The notes: a model not told the origin generated them from the sequence alone. Shown: positions 1 to 4,958, counted from the stretch's first letter. The stretch is DNA of 5,813 nucleotides from JBHHZM01 sp046758065 (GCA_046758065.1 JBHHZM010000169.1:1-5813), one strand, 5' to 3'. Numbers and translations: made by a program.

Positions 1-194
1 TCGGACGATTCATCTCCCTCGAGCAGAAGCTCGTCGTCCGACGCCGCCTGGGCGAGCTGAACGCCGACCGGCGCCGGACGTGGCTGCGAGAGATAGGATT
101 GCGCTTTGGGCGACGACAGGCCCGGAACAACGGTGAAGGCGACAATGAGAATTAGTGCGTTTACGGTATTGACGGCTCTTTCGGCCCCTGGCAT
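1..194 (-). CDS. Exported protein of unknown function, N-terminal part only
   Basis: The frame is open from an ATG at 194-192 to the left window edge, giving the first 64 residues of a longer protein. Residues 1-10 form a short N-region with one Arg (MPGAERAVNT), and residues 11-23 are a hydrophobic core (VNALILIVAFTVV). A Pro/Ser-rich stretch with a possible AQ|S-type signal peptidase site follows near residue 32. The mature part begins Pro/Gln/Ala-rich and turns acidic (ASDDELLLEGDES, residues 51-63). This suggests a secreted or envelope-anchored protein whose N-terminus is a low-complexity linker. No catalytic domain is visible in this part and I do not recognise the family. The Shine-Dalgarno signal is weak (a G-run about 6 bases upstream), so the start could differ slightly. 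A plausible promoter lies upstream at 317-345. Confidence 0.6.
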   Translation of the reverse strand, partial: MPGAERAVNTVNALILIVAFTVVPGLSSPKAQSYLSQPRPAPVGVQLAQAASDDELLLEGDESS

Positions 195-245
195 TGACGC
201 CCCCCGGACATTGCGCCTCGAAACGATGCCTGCTCGCTCAGGCTC

Positions 246-313
246 GAGGCCGATTCCCCGTTGATTCCCGGCCTCATTGCGATCGAGGACAACTTTATAT
301 GGAATCAAGAATC
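246..313. promoter_or_regulatory. GANTC cluster with small hairpin in the gene-1 leader
   Basis: Four GANTC sites lie within 62 bp: GATTC at 252-256 and 263-267, GAATC at 302-306 and 309-313. GANTC is the target of the CcrM methyltransferase of Alphaproteobacteria, whose methylation state tunes GcrA/CtrA-regulated promoters. The first two sites sit in a GATTCCC direct repeat with an 11-bp period, in the loop of an inverted repeat (GAGGCCG 246-252 with CGGCCTC 269-275). The last two lie at the predicted transcription start. The rest of the 195-391 gap holds only the promoter and no gene that I can support. Confidence 0.3.
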
Positions 314-316
314 CGT

Positions 317-345
317 ATCATAACGTCATAGCGCCGCGAAGTTAA
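317..345 (-). promoter_or_regulatory. Sigma70-like promoter for the exported-protein gene
   Basis: Read on the minus strand, TTAACT (345-340) and TATGAT (322-317) are separated by 17 bases. They match the sigma70 consensus at 4 of 6 and 5 of 6 positions. The predicted start near 310 would give a leader of about 115 nt before the ATG at 194. A second AT-rich hexamer, TATAAA (299-294), lies just downstream and could be an alternative -10. This is an AT-rich patch in otherwise GC-rich DNA, which fits a promoter. It was identified by eye only. Confidence 0.4.
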
Positions 346-391
346 GCCGCTAGATGGCGTCGCTGAACGCCTTCCACTCGACTCGCGCGGT

Positions 392-1639
392 TCAGGCGCT
401 CGATCCGGGATGGTTGATCCGTGCGACGATCGACGCGGCGGCGTCGGCGAACACGCGACAGCCGAGGACGATGTCGTCTTCCGCGGTATCCTCGGCGAAA
501 TCGTGGCTGACCCCGCCGATGCTGGGCACGAACAGCATGGCCGAGGGAAGCACGCCGGCAAGGATCATCGCATCGTGGCCGGCGGCGCTCGGCATGGCGG
601 TCCATTTGCCCGGCGCATGAGCCTCGGCGGCGGCCGCGATCTGCTCCTGCAGCATGGCGTCCATCGACGTCGGTTGCACGGCCTCGTTCGAAGGCGCGAT
701 CGACACGGCAACCGGTCCCGCCGCGCACGCCGCGGCGATCAACTCGCGGGCCTTGGCCTCGAGAGCGTCGAGCCGGGCTTCGTCCTGGTCGCGGAACTGC
801 AGGTGCATCTCGGCGCGCCCCGGCACGATGCTCGCCGCGCCGGGATCGAAGGCGACGCGACCGATGGTCCAGACCGTGTGCTCGCCGGCCACGGTCGGGA
901 ACGTCTCGTTGATCCGCTGGGCCAGCGCGATCAGCGCCACACCGGCGTCCTTACGCCGCGCCATCGGCGTGGTGCCGGCATGGTTCTGCTCGCCTGCGAA
1001 GACGATGTCGAGATTGCGCATGCCGACGATCGCGGTCACCACGCCGATCCGGTTTCCCGCTTCTTCGAGGTAAGGGCCCTGCTCGATATGGGCCTCGAGG
1101 TAGGCGGCGTGGCGGCCGGGCTCAAGCCGGGCGAGCGGCGCGCCTTCGATGCCCCCCTCGCGGATGGCGTCGGCGAGACGGCGACCATCGTGGTCGGTCG
1201 CCGCGGCGATGGTCTCGGGTGTCATGTCGCCGCAGAACGAACGGCTGCCCAGGAAGCTGACGTAGGTTCCCTCCTCGTCGACCCAGGAGGCGATATCGAC
1301 GGCGAATTCCCGGGTTTCTGGCGTCTCGCCGAACGCGCGCGCGACCTCGAGCGCATAGATCACGCCCATCGCCCCGTCGAGCCAACCGCCGCGCGGCTGG
1401 GTATCGCTGTGCGAACCCAGCAACAGCGCCTTGCCGTCGTTGACGGACCGGCCGAAAACATTGCCCACGCCATCGATCCGCGCTTCGAGTCCGGCTTCGC
1501 TCATGCGCGCGGCAAGCCAGCGCCGCGCGTCCATGTCGATCGGCGAAAGCGACGGTCGGACGACGCCTGTGCCGCAGGCGCCGAAACTGCGCAGCGTCCT
1601 GAGATCGGTCATGAGGCGGTCGGGATCGATTTCGGGCAT
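392..1639 (-). CDS. M20-family Zn-dependent amidohydrolase (carbamoylase / allantoate amidohydrolase group)
   Basis: 415 residues, the usual length for this family of cytoplasmic dimeric di-metal enzymes, which hydrolyse N-carbamoyl amino acids, ureidopropionate or allantoate with release of ammonia and CO2. The metal-site motifs are in order: GSHSDTQPRGGWLDGAMGV (H77, catalytic D79, bridging D88), DEEG (121-124; E122/E123), the EAHIEQGPYLEE block (H184) and GGVSHDFAEDT (H379). The dimerisation/lid domain carries QNHAGTTPM (H220) and R283, with SAAGHDA (H355) in the C-terminal catalytic part. The substrate cannot be read from the sequence; N-carbamoyl-L-amino acid hydrolase, AllC-type and ureidopropionase are the options. 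The usual NVIPG segment reads SIVPG (S270). The ATG at 1639 is chosen because it fits the family's N-terminus. The open frame runs 98 codons further upstream, but that stretch is Arg/Pro-rich, non-family, and passes through the palindromic element. The Shine-Dalgarno signal is weak. Confidence 0.9.
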   Translation of the reverse strand: MPEIDPDRLMTDLRTLRSFGACGTGVVRPSLSPIDMDARRWLAARMSEAGLEARIDGVGNVFGRSVNDGKALLLGSHSDTQPRGGWLDGAMGVIYALEVARAFGETPETREFAVDIASWVDEEGTYVSFLGSRSFCGDMTPETIAAATDHDGRRLADAIREGGIEGAPLARLEPGRHAAYLEAHIEQGPYLEEAGNRIGVVTAIVGMRNLDIVFAGEQNHAGTTPMARRKDAGVALIALAQRINETFPTVAGEHTVWTIGRVAFDPGAASIVPGRAEMHLQFRDQDEARLDALEAKARELIAAACAAGPVAVSIAPSNEAVQPTSMDAMLQEQIAAAAEAHAPGKWTAMPSAAGHDAMILAGVLPSAMLFVPSIGGVSHDFAEDTAEDDIVLGCRVFADAAASIVARINHPGSSA

Positions 1640-1779
1640 AATCGAGGCTCGTCGCGGATGTTGCCGAAAACGCCAGTGTGGGTGAGGCCGTCGCGATCGG
1701 CAAGCGGCCATTGCGGCGCAGGGCGGCGCTCCCCGGGTTAACCCGGAATTCCCACCAAAGTCATGAGCGGCGTCGCGGG

Positions 1780-1865
1780 CGCGCGGCGGCGGTCCGCGAG
1801 GAGAAGCCCGAAGAGCGTAGCGGGGCCTACGGTCGAGGGCTTCGACGACGCGGACGCCCCGCGCG
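1780..1865. other. Long hairpin 1 of the palindromic element
   Basis: Four helices stack in one arm: CGCGCGG (1780-1786) with CCGCGCG (1859-1865); GGC (1788-1790) and GTCCGCG (1792-1798) with CGCGGACGCC (1849-1858), with single-base bulges at 1787 and 1791; GAAGCCC (1803-1809) with GGGCTTC (1837-1843); and CGTAG (1816-1820) with CTACG (1827-1831), closed by loop CGGGGC. On the plus strand, both internal loops flanking the GAAGCCC helix place GA opposite GA (1801-1802/1844-1845 and 1810-1811/1835-1836). Pairing was done by hand with no energy calculation. Confidence 0.5.
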
Positions 1866-1881
1866 GCGCGACCGCAATGCG

Positions 1882-1979
1882 GCGGCGCTCTGCGTCGGAC
1901 AGGGGGCGTCAGACCGCTTGGCCGATGCCCCACATCGCCCGGCGCGGTCTTCCTGCCCTGTCCGGCGCATCATCGCCGC
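1882..1979. other. Long hairpin 2 of the palindromic element
   Basis: The helices from base to tip are: GCGGCG (1882-1887) with CGCCGC (1974-1979); TGCGTCGGACAGGG (1891-1904) with CCCTGTCCGGCGCA (1956-1969), 14 pairs with one T/G position (1895/1965) that would be a G-U wobble in plus-strand RNA; AGACCGC (1911-1917) with GCGGTCT (1944-1950); and CGATG (1923-1927) with CATCG (1933-1937), loop CCCCA. A small CCGC-AAT-GCGG hairpin (1872-1882) lies between the two large arms and competes with the base of this one. Confidence 0.5.
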
Positions 1980-2006
1980 GCCGCCGCGACCTTGGTGGGA
2001 AATCCG

Positions 2007-2042
2007 GGTTAAACCTTCCTTAGGCGGGATATGCTCTGATTC
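2007..2042 (+). promoter_or_regulatory. CtrA-like promoter for the DUF2336 gene
   Basis: TTAA (2009-2012), seven bases, then TTAG (2020-2023) is one mismatch from the CtrA consensus TTAA-N7-TTAA. A TATGCT hexamer (2030-2035) lies 17 bases after GGTTAA (2007-2012), so the box would overlap the -35 region, the usual layout of CtrA-activated promoters. A GANTC site (GATTC 2038-2042) sits near the predicted start. The first half-site is inside the palindromic element and the second lies just outside it. CtrA itself is not encoded here, so this is a motif-based inference. Confidence 0.4.
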
Positions 2043-2088
2043 CAGGCGCGGAGCATGCAAGTGGCGGAAAGGTTGCGAACGAACTCTC

Positions 2089-3234
2089 ATGGCGAGGCTC
2101 ACTCACGATGACGTAGAGCGGCTGCTGCGCGAACCGTCGGCGGATGTCCGGGCGGAGACTGCGACCAAGGTCATCGTCGCGTTCAACAAGCGTGACCTGC
2201 GGCCGAGCGAACGCCTGATCGCCGAGGAGATATTCCGCGCCATGCTGCGCGATGCCGAGAGCAAGGTGCGTCGCGCGTTGTCGGAAAATCTCAAGGACAA
2301 TCCGCTGGTGCCGCGCGACATCGCCGTTGCCCTCGCCAACGACGCGGCCGAGATCGCGGTGCCGATGCTGCATCATTCGCTGGTTTTCACCGACGATGAC
2401 CTGATCGAGATCGTGCGCACCCGGCCGGTGTCGCATCAGTTGGCGATCGCCGGACGCAACGCGGTTTCGGCCGCAGTCTCCGACGCGCTGGTCGATGGCG
2501 GCAACGAGGAGGTTGTCGCCGTTCTGGTGCGCAACGAAGGCGCCGAGATCGCCGAGCGGACCTACGGCAAGGTCATCGACTTCTTTTCGGGCAGCGAAAT
2601 CGTCATGACGGGCCTTGTCGAGCGTCCGTCGCTGCCGCCCAAGTTCGCCGAACGGCTGATAACGCTGGTCGGCGAGAACCTGCGACTGCACCTCGCCGGC
2701 AGCGGCAAACTGTCGCCCGAGATTGCCGAGGACATCATTCTGCAGAGCCGCGAACAGGCGACCATGGAGGCGCTACCTGCCGATCCGCACGACGTCGAGG
2801 TCGCCGATCTGATCCGTCAGCTTCACAACAAGGGCAGACTCACGCCGTCCCTCATCCTGCGCGCGGTATGCAAGGGCGATTTCCGCTTCTTCGAGACGGC
2901 GATGGCCGAGATAACCGGGATCGGTCAGGCCAACGCGCGCGCCCTGATCGACGATGAAGGCGGACATGGCATGGCTTCCCTGTGCGCGGCAGCGGGACTT
3001 CCCGAGGCCGTGCACGACATACTCCGCGCCGCCGTCGAAGTGGCGCGCGAGATGGGTTATATCGGCGGCGCCGAGCGCCGCGACAGCTACCGCTGGCGGC
3101 TGATAAAACGTCTGGAAGGCCGTTTCAGGGGGCTCAACCCGGACAATCTCGAAACCGTGCTCGTCAGGTTTGTGCGCGTGACCGGATCGCACGACGCCGA
3201 CGCCTGCCGGTCGAGAGCCGCCGCCAAGGCATAA
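2089..3234 (+). CDS. DUF2336-family helical-repeat protein
   Basis: 381 residues, predicted soluble and almost entirely alpha-helical, with no signal peptide or membrane segment. Residues 1-230 look like successive HEAT-type helix pairs (for example DVRAETATKV, DAESKVRRALSENL, PRDIAVALANDAAEIAVPML), with the DPA-like wording typical of such repeats. The C-terminal part contains the DUF2336 signature: LHNKGRLTPSLILRAVCKGD (245-264), FFETAMAEITGI (267-278) and the GMASLCAAAGLP segment (294-305). The family is mainly alphaproteobacterial and has no established biochemical role; a scaffold or adaptor function is a guess from the repeat fold. The ATG at 2089 is chosen because the protein-like sequence begins there. 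The frame stays open upstream, but through the palindromic element, with Arg-rich non-protein-like sequence. The purine-rich GGAAAGG (2066-2072) is rather distant for a Shine-Dalgarno. The gene faces PilZ convergently. Confidence 0.82.
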   Translation: MARLTHDDVERLLREPSADVRAETATKVIVAFNKRDLRPSERLIAEEIFRAMLRDAESKVRRALSENLKDNPLVPRDIAVALANDAAEIAVPMLHHSLVFTDDDLIEIVRTRPVSHQLAIAGRNAVSAAVSDALVDGGNEEVVAVLVRNEGAEIAERTYGKVIDFFSGSEIVMTGLVERPSLPPKFAERLITLVGENLRLHLAGSGKLSPEIAEDIILQSREQATMEALPADPHDVEVADLIRQLHNKGRLTPSLILRAVCKGDFRFFETAMAEITGIGQANARALIDDEGGHGMASLCAAAGLPEAVHDILRAAVEVAREMGYIGGAERRDSYRWRLIKRLEGRFRGLNPDNLETVLVRFVRVTGSHDADACRSRAAAKA

Positions 3235-3240
3235 GACTCG

Positions 3241-3273
3241 GCATCGCATCCGCCTGTCCGGCAGGCGCGATGC
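3241..3273. terminator. Hairpin terminator between convergent DUF2336 and PilZ genes
   Basis: GCATCGC (3241-3247) pairs with GCGATGC (3267-3273). Inside it, GCCTG (3252-3256) pairs with CAGGC (3262-3266) around loop TCCGG, with ATCC bulged on the left side. It starts 7 bases after the DUF2336 stop and lies 44 bases beyond the PilZ stop, so it could serve both genes. No clear T-tract follows (TTGTCGTC), so Rho-independent action is uncertain. Confidence 0.5.
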
Positions 3274-3316
3274 TTGTCGTCGGTTGCGTCGTCTCCCGCC
3301 CGATCCCGTCGGTCGA

Positions 3317-3664
3317 TCAGCGGTCGGAGTTGGGGGGAGAGTCGACGAGCCTGGCGGCGATCGAGTCGGGCAGCTTGCGGGCGATTTTCTCGGGCGCATT
3401 GACGAACCTGAGTCCCAGCCGGTTTTCGCGATGCCACATGACATCGGCGAGGAACAGGCCCAGACGGTCAATTTTCAGCTTGACCCGAGACTTGCAGGTA
3501 TAGCCGTTTGGCGCCCTGATTTTCGCGCCGTTGACCGAAATGTCGAGAACGACGACCTCGACCATCCTGTCGGAGTCGATCAGGGTCCCCGAGAAGAGGG
3601 TGCGGGTGCGCTTGAATCGCCTTTGCTCGACGTCTTCGGGGCGCTGCGTCGGCTTGGTCTGCAT
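3317..3664 (-). CDS. Single-domain PilZ protein, predicted c-di-GMP receptor
   Basis: 115 residues made of one PilZ domain, whose fold binds cyclic di-GMP. Both ligand motifs are intact: RxxxR as R15-RFK-R19 near the N-terminus, and D/NxSxxG as D41-I-S43-V-N-G46. A beta strand with the typical V-W...LGLRF pattern follows (V75-F87). The C-terminal tail (about 88-115) is charged and Pro-rich. There is no signal peptide or membrane segment, so it probably acts in the cytoplasm as a stand-alone effector, for example on flagellar or polysaccharide machinery; the target is not evident. The ATG at 3664 is the only in-frame ATG, GTG or TTG near the domain. It directly abuts an 18-bp tandem repeat, and no strong Shine-Dalgarno is present. 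The gene is divergent from the hypothetical protein at 3854 and shares its upstream region. Confidence 0.88.
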   Translation of the reverse strand: MQTKPTQRPEDVEQRRFKRTRTLFSGTLIDSDRMVEVVVLDISVNGAKIRAPNGYTCKSRVKLKIDRLGLFLADVMWHRENRLGLRFVNAPEKIARKLPDSIAARLVDSPPNSDR

Positions 3665-3700
3665 TGTTAATCTTGCTCGCAGTGTTAATCTTGCTCTCAG
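3665..3700 (-). repeat. 18-bp tandem repeat (two copies) abutting the PilZ start codon
   Basis: Units 3665-3682 and 3683-3700 match at 17 of 18 positions (difference at 3679/3697). On the minus strand each unit holds GAGCAAGATTAACA, so the translation initiation region of the PilZ gene is duplicated. The unit is a multiple of three, and no in-frame start codon precedes it. The TTAA tetramers of the two units are 18 bp apart, too far for a standard TTAA-N7-TTAA CtrA box. The remaining intergenic DNA to 3853 shows one further TTAA (3748-3751) and no gene that I can support. Confidence 0.7.
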
Positions 3701-3853
3701 TGGACCGATCGGCCTTGGAACTTTAGATTGCAGAAGTTGTGAAGCGGTTAATGGGGATGCAGGGGTCTTGTCTCGCTAACCTCGCGGCAACGAATTCGAT
3801 GCATACTTGCGGCTGAAAAAACAGACTTGACCGCCGATACACGACGACGCGAG

Positions 3854-4402
3854 ATGGAGCCAGCCTCCGCCATGACCGGATTGACCGAGACGGCCGCCGT
3901 TTCGACGGCGCTCACGACGGTGGATGCGGGCGGCTTCACCGTTTTCCAGCAAAAGGTCAAGGGCACCAATATTAACGAGCAGACACTTCTCGCGACGGAT
4001 TATCTAAATCATTTCAATGAAATAATGATGATTCTTGAGATGATACCCGATCTTCCGGATTGCCTGGAAGACGCCAGGGAATGGCGGCCGAAGAGTTATC
4101 AGGAGCATTTTCGCGACAGCAGCTTTTCCGACAGGGATCTCGCCATCGCCGCCTACGAGCACGCACCGAGCGGCCGCCGCGACCTGTTCGAGGATACGGT
4201 TTCGCATATGAACCGGCTCGTCGCCGCGGGTCTCGAACGGATCGAGCGGGCGCTCGGCACGGGCGAGTGCGAAACGGTCGCTTGCGCGGTGCGGCAGGTA
4301 TCGCATTCCTTGCAGAAGCTCATCGACATAGCCAGCGCCATCATCCACGGCGACAAGCCGACCATGGAGCAGGACGAAATCGATCAGATGATCGGCGTTT
4401 GA
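3854..4402 (+). CDS. Hypothetical helical protein with FliM-like C-terminal tail
   Basis: 182 residues from the ATG at 3854. Alternative starts are the ATG at 3872 (with GGAG 12 bases upstream) or a TTG at 3827, and none has a good Shine-Dalgarno. Residues 1-27 are a low-complexity Thr/Ala-rich leader. Residues 28-75 (from FTVFQQKVKGTNINE through LNHFNEIMMILEMIPDLPD) and 78-165 look like a helical core with no transmembrane segment. I do not recognise a named domain; the pattern resembles hypothetical proteins seen in Rhodospirillales-type genomes, a memory-based impression. The last residues, MEQDEIDQMIGV (171-182), resemble the LSQ-EIDALL peptide by which FliM binds phosphorylated CheY. Coding is supported by third-position GC and by a tight convergent end with the cytochrome gene. 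It shares an intergenic region with PilZ, so a motility or signalling role is possible but unproven. Confidence 0.75.
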   Translation: MEPASAMTGLTETAAVSTALTTVDAGGFTVFQQKVKGTNINEQTLLATDYLNHFNEIMMILEMIPDLPDCLEDAREWRPKSYQEHFRDSSFSDRDLAIAAYEHAPSGRRDLFEDTVSHMNRLVAAGLERIERALGTGECETVACAVRQVSHSLQKLIDIASAIIHGDKPTMEQDEIDQMIGV

Positions 4403-4408
4403 GAGGCG

Positions 4409-4420
4409 AGCCGCGCGGCT
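4409..4420. terminator. Palindrome between convergent genes, possible weak terminator
   Basis: AGCCGCGCGGCT is a perfect 12-bp palindrome in the 16-bp gap between the stop of the plus-strand hypothetical gene (4402) and the minus-strand cytochrome stop (TAG, 4421-4419), overlapping the latter by two bases. As a hairpin it gives only four pairs and a GCGC loop. On the plus strand it is followed by ATTTG, a very short T-run. It may act as a compact bidirectional end point, but the evidence is thin. Confidence 0.3.
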
Positions 4421-4757
4421 ATTTGTCCTTCAACGTCGCGATGAAGGCGATCAGGTCCGCCATTTCCCTGTCGGACACGTCGATCTTGAGCGGCGGATGC
4501 GGCGGGCGCTCGCTGAAGGTGCGAATGCGCTCGGGCGGATAGGTCTCGGGCTTGCGCGCGAAGGTCCGGAACCACGGCGTGCTGTCGATACCGCCGTAAA
4601 CGTTGTAATCGCCGATCACGTGACAGCGCGCGCACCACTTGAGCGCGACGTCCTTGCCCTTTTCGGGATCACCCGCCGCAAGCGCGCCGGCTTCCGGCAC
4701 GAAGACCAGCAGCATCAGGACAACGCCCGCGACGGCGTAATTTCGTAATCCTGCCAT
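4419..4757 (-). CDS. Small exported c-type cytochrome (class I-like, monoheme)
   Basis: 112 residues from the ATG at 4757. Residues 1-28 are a Sec signal peptide: R5 in the N-region, hydrophobic AVAGVVLMLLVFV (8-20), and probable cleavage after ALA (25-27) or nearby. The mature protein of about 85 residues begins GDPEKGKDVALKWC, and the heme motif CARCH has C42, C45 and proximal H46. The C-terminal helix (SDREMADLIAFIATLK, 95-110) is the usual class I cytochrome c helix. It would act in the periplasm as an electron carrier or oxidoreductase subunit. The place where relatives have the Met sixth ligand (an HPPMP-type segment) reads HPPLK (87-91), so the ligand is unclear; H87 is a candidate. 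A GTG at 4778 would add seven residues, but the ATG gives a better signal peptide. No maturation or partner gene is adjacent. Confidence 0.85.
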   Translation of the reverse strand: MAGLRNYAVAGVVLMLLVFVPEAGALAAGDPEKGKDVALKWCARCHVIGDYNVYGGIDSTPWFRTFARKPETYPPERIRTFSERPPHPPLKIDVSDREMADLIAFIATLKDK

Positions 4758-4870
4758 TGCCGGCCGGGAGGGTAACACAACCCGGCAGACGCTGCCATCC
4801 GACGCGCATCGCCGTCAGGTCATCCCGGTCACCGGAACGCGCTGCAATCGCCCGAACATGGCGGTGGCGG

Positions 4871-4958
4871 CGGCGGGCGAATCTCCGTACCATGTTGCCC
4901 GCCGGGACGCTCGCGCGAGTCGGACGCAGGTGCTCGGTGGAACGGACTAATCGGTCCG
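4871..4958 (+). promoter_or_regulatory. Palindrome-rich control region upstream of the BMP gene
   Basis: In the 227-bp gap between the divergent cytochrome and BMP genes, three symmetric elements follow one another: CGGCGGGC (4871-4878) with GCCCGCCG (4897-4904), a GC-only 8-bp stem with an 18-nt loop; the palindrome CTCGCGCGAG (4910-4919); and CGGAC-TAATCG-GTCCG (4943-4958), which resembles a repressor operator just before a weak -10-like GATAAA (4962-4967). A fourth, CCGGT-C-ACCGG, lies at 4825-4835. These could be operators, transcript structure, or chance in GC-rich DNA. No known riboswitch consensus was recognised and no gene is credible in the gap. Confidence 0.3.

Larger units (their letters stand above)
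1735..2015. repeat. 281-bp palindromic (Y-shaped) element with 28-bp terminal inverted repeats
   Basis: Arms 1735-1762 and 1988-2015 are reverse complements at 25 of 28 positions (core TTGGTGGGAA-n-TCCGGGTTAA read in the 1992-2012 copy). The stem continues past a 4-base bulge with GCGGCG (1767-1772) against CGCCGC (1982-1987). Two long hairpins (1780-1865 and 1882-1979) fill almost all the space between, so the whole segment can fold as a closed three-way junction or cruciform. Each arm carries TTAA (1738-1741, 2009-2012), which could be part of the repeat or a target-site duplication. It occupies most of the gap between the divergent amidohydrolase and DUF2336 genes. Candidate explanations are a MITE-like element, a structured RNA, or a promoter box duplicated in mirror orientation. 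No transposase is nearby and I see no credible protein in it. Confidence 0.6.

Noticed and set aside
410..1741. 443-residue open frame on the plus strand opposite the amidohydrolase
   Set aside because: It is a mirror of GC-rich codon usage in the true gene. The translation is Arg/Gly/Asp-rich with no domain, and the opposite strand has all the M20 motifs.
1640..1933. 98-codon N-terminal extension of the amidohydrolase reading frame
   Set aside because: The extension is Arg/Pro-rich, does not resemble the family and runs into the palindromic element. The ATG at 1639 gives the family's normal length and N-terminus.
1678..2088. 137-codon upstream extension of the DUF2336 reading frame
   Set aside because: It crosses the whole palindromic element, is Arg-rich and low in complexity, and the recognisable protein starts at the ATG at 2089.
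3739..3816. 25-residue open frame starting with GTG in the PilZ/hypothetical intergenic region
   Set aside because: No convincing Shine-Dalgarno, no recognisable peptide and no conservation evidence. An open frame of this length is expected by chance.
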